The notes under the pieces were generated by a model. That model did not search any database, had not been told where the DNA came from, and saw only the letters and a program-made list of their open reading frames with translations. From assembly GCA_025594325.1 (NCBI GenBank), contig JANHCV010000005.1, forward strand, positions 1,267,501 through 1,331,500: a stretch of DNA of 64,000 nt, in the 5' to 3' direction. The stretch comes from Blastocladiella emersonii ATCC 22665. Its lineage: Eukaryota > Blastocladiomycota > Blastocladiomycetes > Blastocladiales > Blastocladiaceae. This document shows, piece by piece, positions 1 through 10,784 of this stretch. The translations under genes and the position numbers were made by a program. Every line of letters begins with the position of its first letter. Position 1 is the first letter of the stretch.

Positions 1-1413
1 ATGGCGCGGAGCGGGGCGGCGTTGGCGTTGCAGTGTTACCGGAGACGCGCGTCAGGTTGACTCATGGTGATCTGAAACTCTGCCGAGAACAGGGCGGGCC
101 CCGGATTGGGTTTCGGGATAGGCTGCATGGGGCTGCAGATGCGACTTCCTCGGCGAGGGTCGCTCCGAATACCGCGAGAATAGCATGGATGGGTCTCTGT
201 GGTAATAGAAGCGTGTTGGTCGCGTCAGAGCGACAATCGCAGCAGCGATGAGCGAAAGCGGAGGTCGCGACGGTTGGAGTGGCGTCGGGTCCGCGCGGTC
301 GGCTAGGCGCGGCGGGGAAGCGTGTTCCAGATCAGTGCGCCCTGCCCTTCTCGGTGCGCGCGGCACGCATGGATGCGGGCAACTCTAACCCAGCGACCCG
401 CCCCGCGCGCTGCGTCGGCCCGCCGCCGACCATGTGCGGCCGCCGCTCTCTCCCTCTCGCGTCGAATCCGCAGCACATCCAGTCCAACCCCCGCCACCAT
501 CCGATCGCTCGCGTCCCCCACCGTCGCGCGCGCGCACCACCACCACCCTTGCTTGTTGCACGCGCCCCGCTCGCCTTCTTGCTTGTTCTCTCCGCGCTCG
601 CACCCTCTCTCGCCTCCGCGACGCGCCCCGCCCCGCGACCGCTGCAGCACCGCCCTCGCTCGACCACGGCGCCGTCGCACCTGCCCGCCCGCGCTCTCTC
701 CCGCCGCGGCCCACCACCTTCCCGAATCGTCGCCAACCTCGCCGGATCGCGCGCGCGTGTGTGCACTGCTCCGCGCCCCAGACCCTGCCTACTACTACGA
801 CGCCTCTGCCTCGAGGGTGAGCTCGACTCGCTCGCTCTCTCTCCCGACCGTACGCGACCATGTCCTCGCCCGGCTCGGTCGGTCCGGTTCGGTCGGCCCA
901 CGTTGGCAGCGCCCATCGTGAACTCGTCCGCGTCGATGGGCGCGAACACGGCGGGTCCGCGCGAACCCGCGTCGTCGTCTATCGCGCGATCCGCCCGGCC
1001 TGCCTGCACGTTTGTGTGCTCGTAGGGCCCACGCTGCCCTTCTCTGCCGGCGTATCCGATGGCGCCCATCCAATTTCCGACGCTCGCTGCCGACCGAGCC
1101 GACCGGACCGCGGCCGCGACCCCCGCCGTCACACTGCAAGCACTCACACGCGGTGATGCGCGGACGTGTGTAGACTTGGTGCGCGCCCTCGTCGCGTCCC
1201 TCGCCGCGGTAGCGTGAGCCGGCGTGACCGCCAACCGACGCGTTTCCCGCCGCGTCGCGCCGCACGCCCGTCGTGCTCTCTTTCCGCCCGTCTCGCCGCC
1301 ATTGCTGCGGGCTGTATACCCCCCTCCCCACCATCCTACCCTCCGGTACGTTTTTGCGGGTACCCACCGGTGTCGACCCAGTGCTGACGCTTTACTCAAT
1401 CCCTCTAGTCGCC
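1..1413. other. Left-edge non-genic region and RasGEF promoter/leader
   Basis: Very GC-rich sequence with many overlapping open frames on both strands. None reads like a folded protein: all are Arg/Pro/Ala-rich frames of the kind that GC-rich DNA produces by chance. The last few hundred bases are pyrimidine-rich and probably hold the promoter and 5' leader of the RasGEF gene. No tRNA or rRNA signature was seen. Confidence 0.5.
1346..1408 (+). other. Probable 5'-UTR intron of the RasGEF gene
   Basis: A GTACGT donor at 1346 and a CCCTCTAG acceptor ending at 1408 bound a 63-nt segment that matches the size and donor consensus of the coding introns in this window. The acceptor lies 5 nt before the preferred ATG at 1414. 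The segment is a multiple of three and the reading frame is open through it, so an upstream start at 1273 with the intron retained cannot be fully excluded. Confidence 0.5.
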
Positions 1414-4400
1414 ATGCCGTCCACGACCGACTCGAGCATGGCGTTCCGCTCGCCCCTGTTCGCGCACCTCGCGCAGCAGGGCCCCTCCTCCTCCCCGTCC
1501 GACGCACAACAGTCGCAGTCGCAGTTCCCGCCGCGCGCGCACCGCCGCGACACGGACGCGAGCCTGTACGACGACTTCCACTCGGGCGCCCCCGAGCCCA
1601 TGACCGCGCCAGGCGACGCCTCGTTCCGCTCCGACTTCATGACCCCGCTGCTGCCGCGCGAGCTGCAGCTGCTGACGCCCGAGCAGGCGTTTGCCGCGTC
1701 GTTGGCCGCCGGGGGCTCGCCCGTCCCGGCCGGGTCGATGCATCAGCGCAACGCGACGTCCACCTCCTCGGCCCGCAGCCTGGCCGCCGCGGCGCACTCG
1801 CGGTCCGCGACCGGCGCGCCGTCCATCGCCATGGTCCCGCCGAGCCCGCCGCTCGCGCACGCGCCGCTGCAGCCGACGGCCGCGGGGGTGCACCACGCCA
1901 AGGAGTTCGAGTACCTGTCGCAGATCTACGGCTGGCTCGGGTCGCCCGCGCTCGGCCACGCCGCCCCCGCCGACGTCGCCCCCATGGCGGCAGCGCCGTA
2001 CGCGCAGCCCATGCACGCCGCGTCCTCGGCCAACCTCGCCGCCGCCGCCAAGTTCGGCACCTACCAGTTCCCGAGCGCCAGCGACGCGGGCATGTCGCCC
2101 GCTACGGCCGCGTCGCCGTCTTCTTCGGGGAGTGGGAGCAGTGGATGGTCGTCGTTCCTCAACGTCAACGTCAAGCTGCCGTCGTGGCGCCGCAAGCGGT
2201 CGTCCGAGGACGCGTCAACGGCGTCGCCGCTGCGCGCGTCCAACTCGGCACCCCGCAGCAACAACGCCAACGTGTTCGACGCGTCCTCGCTTGCGTCGGG
2301 CACGACGCACTCGGGCGCGTCCTCGCGGTACTCTGCGAGCTCGCGCGACTCGCGCGAAGCCGCGTTCCCGGACCGCGACGACGCGTCGTTCACGTCCTTC
2401 ACGGTGCGCGACGAGCCCACCGTCGTCGTCTCGCGACCGCGCGCCGGGTCCTTCACGTCGGTCCACGACCGCAGCTTCTCCAACCCCGACACGGTCTTCG
2501 CCATGGCCAACGACTCGTCGGTGCTGGTCGCCGGGTCCGGCGAGGTGCTCGGGACCACGGCGCCCCTGCCGTCGGCCGCGACACACATCTCGCGCGGGCT
2601 CGATGTCGAGACGGGCTCGTTCACGGCCAGCGGCTACGCGCGGCCCGAGCACCGCCGCGTCAGCAGCGACCGCACGATCCACTCGGTGCTGTCGTTCCAG
2701 ACGCAGTCGGCGCAGCCGATCGGGTCGTCGGCGCCCGCCAGCGAAATCCCGGAGCCCGTCCCCATCAGCATCCACCGCCATGACTCGGGGTTCCACCTCG
2801 TCGACTCGGGCATCCACCGCCAGTCGGCCGCGCCGTCCGAAAACCTGCCGCTCGGGCCCGCGTTCGGCACCTACCGCCTCACGTGCGCCCCGCCCATGTC
2901 GTCCGACTCGTTCAACAGCTCGCTCGGCGCCGACGACGACGAGAGCGACGACGAGGAGACTGCGGCGGCGGCCACTGTCATTGCCGACGAGCAGCCCGCG
3001 CCCGCGCTCCGCCCCTTCGTCGTCGTCCCGCCCCGCACCACGTCCGCGAAACCGAGCGGCACGCTCGCGTCGCCGCAGAGCCCCGCGCCGCCGACGCCCG
3101 CCACGCAGGCGCCCGCGCCCGACGCGGTCGGCGATTTCGGGCTGCCGCCCGACGGCCACCCGTTCTGGACCAACCCGCGCATCTTCGACCCTGCGCCGCC
3201 CACGTCCACCTCGGCCAAAGGCGCGGTGCCGCCGGTCGTGTGGGAGGTGAACCCGTCCGACAACAAGCGCCGGCTCATGGCAGCGTGCCCCGTGGCGCTG
3301 ATCGAGGTGCTGACGACGACGCTCGACTACCAGTTCCTGACCGACTTCTTTCTCGTGTACCGGTGCTTCATGACGCCGCTGCAGCTCGCGCTGCTGCTGA
3401 TCCTGCGTTTCCGGTGGGCGATGCTGCACCCGGACTCGGAGGAGCACGCGCTGGTCCGGTTCCGCACCTTCATCGTGCTGCGCCACTGGATCAACGAGTA
3501 CTACGTGCAGGACTTCGCCGGGTCGCGCGCGCTCCGGTACCTCATGATCGTGACCTTCGTCAATGAGATCACCGAGGACCCGGTCATTCGCGCCCACCCG
3601 CGCGACTACCGCCTCATCAAGACCCTCAAGCGCCTCCTCCGCGCCCAGGACACCGAGTACAAGCACCTCAAGGCGCTCGCCCAGGCCGCCGGCGCGCACG
3701 GCGATCTCGCGAGCTGGGTCCACCAGATGTCGGTCGAGAAGCACTTTGAGTCCGTCTACTACCCGATCCTCATGGAGGTCAAGAAGGGCAGCAGTGGTGG
3801 TTCCAGTGTGCCGCCCTCGCCGAGCACCTCCACGGCCGCCGCCGAGTCCGAGGACGACACGGCGTCGCGCGACTCGGGGATCGCGCGGTCCGGGTCCACG
3901 GGCAGCCGGTCGTTTGTCCTGGGCCGCCCGGCCTCGGGCGACGTGCGCGGGTCCACGGTGTCGATCGAGTCGCACAGCAGTACCACGTCGTCGGTCGACT
4001 CGGGGACTGGTGACCAGGCGGCGCCGGGCCCGCTCATGACGGGCTCCGCGGCGTGCGTCCCCGCGGCGCTGACGGCGCTCGTGTGCACGAAGCGGTCGTT
4101 CCTGCTGCGGTTCAAGATCGAGGCGATCGCGGCGCAGTTCCAGCTGATCGAGGAGATGATGCTGCTGTCGATCCCGTGGCCGGCGCTGCTCGCGCACACG
4201 GCCGCCGCGAAACCCGTGGCCGCGTCCCCGGCGTTCGGCATGGACCGCGGGCCCGTGCAGAGCATGATTGACCGGTTCAACACCACGTGCCAGTGGGTCG
4301 CGACCGAGGTGCTCACGCAGCGGTCCACGGACGAGCGCGTCAAGGTCATTGAGAAGCTGATCCGGCTCGCCGTCAAGTCCCACCACCTCGGAAACTACTC

Positions 4401-4881
4401 GACCGTCAACCAGATCGCGCTCGGGCTCCAGAACCCGTACGTCGAGCGGCTCAAGAAGACGTGGTCCAAGGTTTCGACCCCGGAGAAGAAGCAGTTCCGC
4501 GACCTCGTCGCGCTCACCGCGCCCATGAAGAACTTTGCGCCCCTCCGCGCCGCCATGGCCGGCGAGCTCGAGCGCGGGTGCGGGATCCCCTTCACGGGCG
4601 TCCTGCTTTCGGACCTCGTGTACAACCGCGAGATGGCCGCGCAGCTCGGCAAGACCACGCTCGCTGTTAGTGGTGCGGGTGCCGTGTCGCTCCCCGTCAT
4701 CAACTACCACAAGTTCCGCGTCATGGCCGGCACCCTCGACCAGTTCCGCCAGTTCCAGCGGTGCAAGCGCCCGCCGCAGCACTACAACCTCGACGTCAAC
4801 ATCTACGCCAACTGCCTGTGCCTGCGCACCCTCGCCAACGACGAGCTGCAGCGGCTCAGCTACGAGTGCGAGCGCAAGTAA
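1414..4881 (+). CDS. Ras guanine-nucleotide exchange factor (RasGEF_N plus RasGEF)
   Basis: Single-exon protein of 1,155 aa. The first ~610 residues are Ser/Ala/Pro-rich and probably disordered. A RasGEF N-terminal (REM-like) module begins near residue 613 and contains 'LIEVLTTTLDYQFLTDFFL'. It is followed by a Ser-rich linker and a catalytic RasGEF domain from about residue 882 to the C-terminus, which keeps the typical 'HHLGNYSTVNQIALGL', 'FTGVLLSDLV' and 'INYHKFR' motifs. Such proteins load GTP on Ras/Rap-type GTPases at membranes in growth or mitotic-exit signalling. Which subfamily (Cdc25, Bud5 or Lte1-like) is not clear, and no SH3 or PH domain is evident. The ATG at 1414 was chosen because it lies just after a likely 5'-UTR intron. 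An in-frame ATG at 1273 would add 47 residues. Confidence 0.85.
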   Translation: MPSTTDSSMAFRSPLFAHLAQQGPSSSPSDAQQSQSQFPPRAHRRDTDASLYDDFHSGAPEPMTAPGDASFRSDFMTPLLPRELQLLTPEQAFAASLAAGGSPVPAGSMHQRNATSTSSARSLAAAAHSRSATGAPSIAMVPPSPPLAHAPLQPTAAGVHHAKEFEYLSQIYGWLGSPALGHAAPADVAPMAAAPYAQPMHAASSANLAAAAKFGTYQFPSASDAGMSPATAASPSSSGSGSSGWSSFLNVNVKLPSWRRKRSSEDASTASPLRASNSAPRSNNANVFDASSLASGTTHSGASSRYSASSRDSREAAFPDRDDASFTSFTVRDEPTVVVSRPRAGSFTSVHDRSFSNPDTVFAMANDSSVLVAGSGEVLGTTAPLPSAATHISRGLDVETGSFTASGYARPEHRRVSSDRTIHSVLSFQTQSAQPIGSSAPASEIPEPVPISIHRHDSGFHLVDSGIHRQSAAPSENLPLGPAFGTYRLTCAPPMSSDSFNSSLGADDDESDDEETAAAATVIADEQPAPALRPFVVVPPRTTSAKPSGTLASPQSPAPPTPATQAPAPDAVGDFGLPPDGHPFWTNPRIFDPAPPTSTSAKGAVPPVVWEVNPSDNKRRLMAACPVALIEVLTTTLDYQFLTDFFLVYRCFMTPLQLALLLILRFRWAMLHPDSEEHALVRFRTFIVLRHWINEYYVQDFAGSRALRYLMIVTFVNEITEDPVIRAHPRDYRLIKTLKRLLRAQDTEYKHLKALAQAAGAHGDLASWVHQMSVEKHFESVYYPILMEVKKGSSGGSSVPPSPSTSTAAAESEDDTASRDSGIARSGSTGSRSFVLGRPASGDVRGSTVSIESHSSTTSSVDSGTGDQAAPGPLMTGSAACVPAALTALVCTKRSFLLRFKIEAIAAQFQLIEEMMLLSIPWPALLAHTAAAKPVAASPAFGMDRGPVQSMIDRFNTTCQWVATEVLTQRSTDERVKVIEKLIRLAVKSHHLGNYSTVNQIALGLQNPYVERLKKTWSKVSTPEKKQFRDLVALTAPMKNFAPLRAAMAGELERGCGIPFTGVLLSDLVYNREMAAQLGKTTLAVSGAGAVSLPVINYHKFRVMAGTLDQFRQFQRCKRPPQHYNLDVNIYANCLCLRTLANDELQRLSYECERK

Positions 4882-5618
4882 CCGGCCTCCTCCTCACTCA
4901 CTCTTCCCTCTTCACGCATTGCACCTTGATTGCAGATCCCCCCCACTCGTCTTCTTCCCACATTGCATCCCCCACCCCCACCTTTGCTCCACACCCCCTC
5001 GTCATGGCGCCCTCTCTCCCCCTTCTGGCCCAACCCTCGAGCGCGCCGCTGCTGCCTTGTGTACGCGCGGCCCGCGGGAGGGCAGCGGCGGTCGGGGAGA
5101 CGGGCGCGAATACCACACCCCCGCCCTGCTGATGATGACGATGAGACGCTCGATTATACACCACCAAAGCCGTTCCCTGCTGTGATCTCTCTGTGGGTAA
5201 CCGCGAGGCGAGGCTTAGCCGCGAGCGAGGACACGTCGTTCACCTGCATGCGCCACGCATGAGGGGCGGACGGGCGGGCAGCGCGCTCCAAACGAGGAGT
5301 CCGCGCGGTGGACGGCGGCCCGAGGGAGGGTTGTGCTGCCACGTCAACGCGGCCGAGGGCGGACACGTATAAAGCGCGGCGGGGCCCGCTTCGAAGCTGC
5401 TCCTCTGCTCATTCGTTCTATGAAGCAAACTGTCTGAGGAGTCGCCCATCGTCTTGGTCGCCCCCCTCATCAACTCCCCGAAAACTCTCCGAACGAGGAA
5501 GGAAGTGTAAACCACGCACGCGCGCTCGCTCGCCGCCGACCGTTCTTGTCGCCGCGTCCCGCCCGCTCCCCGTCCTCCCTCTCCCAACCAACCTCATCGA
5601 AATCAACAAGTCGCCGCA
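4882..5618. other. Intergenic: RasGEF 3' end and BAP31-like promoter
   Basis: Pyrimidine-rich 3' flank of the RasGEF gene, followed by the promoter and leader of the BAP31-like gene, which includes a TATA box at 5368. Open frames here are low-complexity Pro/Ser/Arg frames. No gene is supported. Confidence 0.5.
5368..5374 (+). promoter_or_regulatory. TATA box upstream of the BAP31-like gene
   Basis: TATAAAG, the only good TATA match in this GC-rich intergenic stretch, lies about 245 bp before the ATG at 5619. Confidence 0.4.
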
Positions 5619-6374
5619 ATGTCGCTGCCCAACCAGCTCGTGTTCGCGCTGCTCATCTTCTACGTGGTGGTGCTGCTGATCCTGTGCGCGCCGCTACCGC
5701 AGGTGGTGCGCAAGGCGGTGGTGTCGTTCGTGTCCAAGTCGCGGGTCGTGGAGCAGCTGCTCTTCTTCCTCAAGATCGGCATGGTCGGCGTCACGCTCAT
5801 GTTCGCCGACACGGTGATGCGCACGCAGAAGCTGCAGGAGACGATCCGGCTCGCCAAGCAGGGCGTCCCGCACGGCGACCACATGCACCACCACCTGCCC
5901 TCGGCCGACGCGGACGCGGTCCTCCACTCCAAGCTCTTCTACTCGCAGCGCAACATGTACCTGACCGGGTTCACGCTGCTCCTGTCGCTCGTCCTCAACC
6001 GCGTCTACTCGCTCATCAAGGAGGTGGTCCGCAACGACGAGCGGTCGGCCGTCGTCGTCCGCCAGGCCGATAACAACGCCAAGCAGCTCGCGGCGCTCGT
6101 CGACGGCAAGGACGACGCCGCCAAGGAGGTCGCCGCGCTCAAGGCTAAGCTCGCCCTCACCGAGGCCGCCGCCCGCGACCTCGACGTCGTCAAGGCCCAG
6201 GCCAACGCCAACAACGAACAGTACATGGAGCTCGCCGACCGCTACACGGCGCTCGAGGCCAAGTACAAGCGCGTCGCCGCCGAGCACGGCGTCCCGCTCG
6301 ACGCCGAGGTCGAGGCCGCCGGCGCCGCGATCCGTCGTCGCTCGGCTGCGTCGACGGGCAAGAAGGAGGAGTAG
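5619..6374 (+). CDS. BAP31-like ER membrane chaperone (Yet1/Yet3 homologue)
   Basis: Single exon, 251 aa, the usual length for the family. Three membrane segments lie near residues 7-24, 45-62 and 105-122, followed by a cytosolic coiled coil (about 140-210) with heptad-like Ala/Leu/Lys residues, and a C-terminus 'TGKKEE' that resembles the KKXX-type ER retrieval signals of BAP31 proteins. The N-terminal 'MSLPNQLVFALLIFYVVV' and the loop before TM3 with 'LFYSQRNMYLTGFTL' are characteristic. Family members sit in the ER membrane, act in quality control and export of membrane proteins, and associate with the translocon. The start has no in-frame competitor nearby. Confidence 0.9.
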   Translation: MSLPNQLVFALLIFYVVVLLILCAPLPQVVRKAVVSFVSKSRVVEQLLFFLKIGMVGVTLMFADTVMRTQKLQETIRLAKQGVPHGDHMHHHLPSADADAVLHSKLFYSQRNMYLTGFTLLLSLVLNRVYSLIKEVVRNDERSAVVVRQADNNAKQLAALVDGKDDAAKEVAALKAKLALTEAAARDLDVVKAQANANNEQYMELADRYTALEAKYKRVAAEHGVPLDAEVEAAGAAIRRRSAASTGKKEE

Positions 6375-6992
6375 TGTGATTTGTTGTATACCACGTATCA
6401 TTACCGCCCACACCACACAAACAGAGTGATATATTCTTCATCCCCTACGTATCCCGATAGCGTCACGCACGAGTGAGCTCCCACGGTCGGTCGGTCGGCG
6501 GACGCGACGCGTTTCATGCTTGCCCTTGCGCGGTCGCGTCGAAGCGGCAGTTGGCTCCCCTCGCTTCTCACGGCTGCCGCTGAGCCACACACCTCTCGCC
6601 TTGCCCGCCTGGGAACATGGAGCCTTCACGCAATCAAGCATGCACTTCCAGCAACGGCAACCGATGATGATGACGGTGGCGAAGGCGCGACCTTGGATGC
6701 ATCCAAGCGGGCCGCCTCCGCCCGCCGCGCGGCCCTCGATCCGCGCCCTCCCGCCTCGCTCGCCGTTCGCCCATATCCGAGCGGGTGCCTGGGAAGCGTG
6801 GCGGCAGCGGACGTGGATCCATCCAGTCCAACGGCGACCCGCCGCCGCCCGTCGTTGCGGGCGAGCGGGGCGGCGGGCGAGAGTATAAGACCCGCGCCGT
6901 CCCCGCCTTCGACTGAGCTCAGCAGACGCAGCAGCAGCAACGCATCGACAACCACCACCGCCACCATCTACGACCTCGAAGACTAGACGACC
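6375..6992. other. Intergenic: promoter of the M36 peptidase gene
   Basis: The 618 bp between two + strand genes holds a TATA box at 6884-6890. Overlapping low-complexity frames on both strands show no protein-like content. Confidence 0.5.
6884..6890 (+). promoter_or_regulatory. TATA box of the M36 peptidase gene
   Basis: TATAAGA preceded by GAG, 103 bp before the ATG at 6993. It is the best-placed TATA element for this secreted peptidase gene. Confidence 0.5.
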
Positions 6993-9505
6993 ATGGCCCG
7001 CGCCCGCGCCATCCCGACCCGCCGCCGCAAGGCGCTCCTTCCGCTCCTCGCCGTCGCGGTCCTCCTCGGCCTCGCCGCTCGCGCTGCTGCCCTCCCCATC
7101 TCGCCCACGGCTGCCGACGGCGGTGGCGGCGCGACCATCATCAAGTCGACCGTGATCATCGGCCCGCCGTCGCTCGACGCTGCCCCGACGCCCGTGCCCG
7201 CTGCTGCTACGGCGCCGGTTCCCGACACGACGCTCGGCCCCGGGTCCGTCATGGCCGTCCCGCCCAACCTCACCTCGACCACCGCGACCTCCGCCACCTC
7301 GCCCGGCGGCCCGGGCATCGTCATGTCCGTCCCGCGCACCGCGGCGGGCGACGCCGCTGCGAACCGGCTCAAGTACGCGCGCCCGGTCCCGCTCGTCCCG
7401 TCGGCCGTGTTCGTGACCGACGTCGACATGGACCCCGTCTCCCTCGCCGTTTCCGACGCCGCGACGGACCCCGAGACCCTCGCCCTGCGCCTTGCCGAGA
7501 CCGTCCTGCAGGTGCCCGCGTCCGAGCTCCGCGTGCGCGACGTCGTCAAGACCGCGACGGGCGTGGTCCCGCGCACCGCCGCGGACGCGGTCCCGCCGCC
7601 CCCGCTCGCGCCGCACCCGCCCACGACCAACGATGGGGGTGTCGTCACCGCCGTCTACCTGCGCCAGGTCGTCCACGGGCTCGATGTCGCGAACGGCGAC
7701 CTCAACGTCAACGTCGACGCCAAGACGGGGCGCGTCGTCGGGTACGGCGACCGCCTGTTCCACGGGATCCGGCCGGTCCTCCCGCCGTTTTCTTCGGGCA
7801 CGGGTGGGGGTGCGGCGGCGGTCGCGGCCGCGGGGCTCGTCACGCCCGAGGACGCGTTCGCGGCGCTCGCCGCCGTGCTGGGCATCGAGCCCGACGTCGA
7901 AGACGTGCAGGAGGTCCCGACCATCCCGTCGGGCGACGACACGAGCGGCACGACCTCGGCCGCCGCGGTCGCGGGCGCGGTCCGCCGCGCGCCCGTCTTC
8001 GAGCTCACGACGCCCGCGACGCCGGCCCCCGTCTCCGCGACCTTCGCGTACCTGCAGACGTCGGCGGGCGAGCTGGTCCTCGTGTACGAGTTCACGGTCG
8101 ATCTCGGCGCGCGGTGGTACAGCGCGCACGTCAACGCGGGGTCGGCCAAGGTCGAGTCGGTCGTCAACTGGGCCGCCGACGCGTCCTACGCCGTCCTTCC
8201 GCCGCAGGCCGACGACGACCCGGCGCAGATCCGCGTGGTCGAGATTTTGGGAACGGGGACCGCCGGGTCGCCGCTCGGCTGGCACGATATGGGCGTCGAG
8301 GCCGGCGGCAAGTTCACCGACACGCGCGGGAACAATGTGCTCGCCGAGGAGAACCGCGCGGGGAACGCCGGTGTTTTCGGCACGGGGCATCGGCCGGACG
8401 GCGGGGCGGGGCTCGCGTTCCTCGACGTGCCCGACCTCAGCAAGGACCCCGCCGACTCGGACGCGAGCGCCGCGGCCGCGACAACCTCGGCCTTCTTCTG
8501 GACCAACCTCATGCACGACGTCGCGTACCGGTTCGGGTTCGACGAGCAGGCCGGCAACTTCCAGCAGAACAACCTCGGCCGCGGCGGGCTCCAGTTCGAC
8601 GCGGTTCAGGCCACGGTCCAGGACGGCGGCGCGCCTAACAATGCGTACTTTGCTACGCCGCCTGACGGTTACAGGTACGCTTCTTTGCTACGTATCGCTC
8701 GCGGGGACAGGAACTAACGGATCCACCCAACGCACGCACACGTAGCCCGCGCCTCGTCGCCGGCATCTTCGCGTCGACGACGCCGCGCCGCGACACGGCG
8801 CTCGACGTGCCGGTGCTCGTGCACGAGTACACGCACGGGATCGCGTCGCGTCTGACGGGCGGCCCGTCCAACGCCAACTGCCTGGGCACGCTCGAGTCGG
8901 GCGGGCTCAACGAGGGGTGGGCCGACACCCTCGCGCTCGTCCTGACCGCGAAGCCCACCGACACCCGCACCACGCCGCGCGTCATCGGCGCGTGGGTCTC
9001 GGGCAACCCCGCCACGGGCCTGCGCGCGTTCCCGTACTCGGCCGACGCGCTCGCCGCGGGGACCAACCCGCACACGTTCGCGTACGTCGCCCGCCAAGAG
9101 TACCACGAGGTGCACCGGCTCGGCGAGGTGTGGGCGGCGGTCCTGTGGGAAGTCTACTGGGCGTGCGTCGACATGTTCGGGTTCCGCGCCCTCGTCGACC
9201 CGTCGGGCGCCGTCATGGAGGCCAACGGCGGGCCCATGAACGGGAACGAGTTCTTCACCCTCGTCGTCCTCAACGCGCTCAAGCTCCAGCCGTGTAACCC
9301 GACGTTCGTCGAGGCCCGCGACGCGATCTTGCTCGCCGAGGCCGCCCTCACGGGCGACGGGACCAGCGCGTCGGGACGGTTCGCGTGTCTCCTCTGGTTC
9401 GCGTTCGCGAAGCGCGGGCTTGGGGTGGGTGCGGCCGGGTCGATCCGCGACGGGTTTGTCCAGGAGAGCTTCGAGGTGCCTGAGTGGTGCCCGCAGTGGC
9501 AGTAG
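6993..9505 (+). CDS. Secreted M36 metallopeptidase (fungalysin), two exons
   Basis: Join 6993..8674 and 8746..9505 gives 813 aa. The 71-nt intron has a GTACGC donor, a CTAAC branch-like site and a TAG acceptor, and it rejoins the frame at a split Ser codon. A basic N-terminus and hydrophobic core form a signal peptide (about 1-38). A long pro-region with an FTP-like segment precedes the catalytic domain. The zinc site is intact: 'HEYTH' at 587-591 and 'GLNEGWAD' with the third ligand at E617. The 26-residue H-to-E spacing equals that which I recall for fungalysins. Secreted fungalysins degrade extracellular protein such as collagen, elastin or keratin, and fit a saprobic or parasitic lifestyle. 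Low-complexity Thr/Pro/Ala runs in the pro-region are typical of this genome. Confidence 0.93.
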
Positions 9506-9859
9506 GAGGGAGGGATGGGTTTTGATGGGCAATACACTCGGTTTTGTGCAACACTATCACGACTATCGGCACGAGAATGATCCGCTGGCCCGCCGCAGCT
9601 CGGCCATAGCCACGACCGCGGTGCTCGGACTGGGCCCAAGTGCCTCGCGCCCATCCAGCACGCGACCTCGGCCACGGCGCGCCCAATCGCTGCTGGGTTG
9701 ACGGACCTCAACGCGCGGCTCGCCGGCCGCGCCGTCTACTGCGCCATGGTTGCCGCGAGCGAGCACAACAACGCGACCTGCACGTCGTCGTCTGCACTCT
9801 ACATCGCAGTTCCGCGTCGCCGACCGAGGAAGAGGACCGGGAGCACGCCCAAGAGCGCC

Positions 9860-10415
9860 GACCGAAGCCACGACGTTCTCGTCGTTGGTCTTGAACCGGT
9901 CGGACGGTCCCGCAATGCGAAATTATGGGCCTCGGGTGCGTATGAGATTGGCGAGCGCAGCCGAGTCTTGGTCTGCGAGTGCAGCTGAGCGGTGGTCCGC
10001 GATCGCAGCAGAGTCGTCTTGCTGATATGGAAGAGTGGGCGGCGGCGTGCTCGAAGGCAGCGATAAGGACGTGCTCGACTGGTCGCAAGGCTCGGGCGTG
10101 TTTTCGACTGCCTGGATCAGCGGGAGCTCGGCAGAGCTCGCGAGCGGTTGGGATGAAAGTGTCGAGTAAGTAAGCGCGTCGTTCGGGGAATCGCGCGAGA
10201 CTGCTGCCGCGAACCGAAGTCGCCGAAGCACCGCACCGCGAATGCAAATCAAGCTCCGATCAAGACGCGTGAGAAGGTCCTCCTCCGTCAAGCATTGCTG
10301 GTCCGCATCATCTCCTGCGTGAGGTTCGGGATCGGGCGGCAAGCACAGGGCGTCAGGAGGCCGTGTTGCCTGCGCCCAACTGACAAGCTGGGTCCGTGAC
10401 TTTGCTGAGAGTCAT
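9860..10415 (-). pseudogene. Relic of the SR/CX2CX12HX4C gene family (copy 1, N-terminal part)
   Basis: The translation matches the N-terminal half of the intact copies: 'LTRLDRSLICIRGAVLRRLR' corresponds to the conserved 'LYTRLEERLYCVRSAVRQRL' segment, followed by 'ALANLIRTRGP' and 'FRIAGP'. It is broken in at least two places. The frame from the family-type ATG (10415) ends at a TGA near 10353, one frame away from the body. A TAA replaces the conserved Tyr codon just after 'RTRGP' (about 9920-9922). Beyond about 9860 the similarity fades, and the SR, zinc and C-terminal domains are missing. The 5' side still carries the family leader box TAAACAAATG (10426-10435, on -) and the bipartite promoter element (10537-10560). 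Confidence 0.75.
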
Positions 10416-10536
10416 GCTAGATATTCATTTGTTTAACGCATCGTGCCAGTGGTGTGGTGGAGGAGCGTGAAGGCGGAAGAGCCTGCCTGGTGAAGTCGAC
10501 CAACGACGCCACAGTTGCGCTGCGCGACTTGAGCAT

Positions 10537-10560
10537 CACCTGATATCGGAACGCGTCTCG
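10537..10560 (-). promoter_or_regulatory. Bipartite element (CACCTGA-N7-ACGCGTCTCG)
   Basis: On + it reads CACCTGA, seven bases, then ACGCGTCTCG. It lies about 121 bp upstream of the ATG of relic copy 1. One mismatch from the CACATGA consensus. Confidence 0.6.
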
Positions 10561-10784
10561 CGTGTCTTGACCCCCGACCGACCTTTGACCAGCTACTCGT
10601 TCGTTCGTTGCATGAAGGCAATGGGCGTATTCGAAGTGCACGATCAGCGTCAGCAAGCTAGAGGTTCGCCTGAGAGTATCCCTCAGAACTGGAAACTCGC
10701 AGCAGCAAGGGGCACGGCTTTCAAACTCATCGGCCAACAATATCGCTCTGTTCTTCCGTACGTCTCACCAACTCAGTGCTCAAA

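Noticed and set aside
332-1507. 391-aa open frame on the minus strand in the left-edge region
   Set aside because: Arg/Gly/Ala-rich without any domain-like segment, overlapping the RasGEF start. Typical of stop-poor antisense frames in GC-rich DNA.
2215-4782. 855-aa antisense frame under the RasGEF gene
   Set aside because: Mirror frame of a real gene, dominated by Arg/Val/Glu/Asp from reverse-complement codons; no motif.
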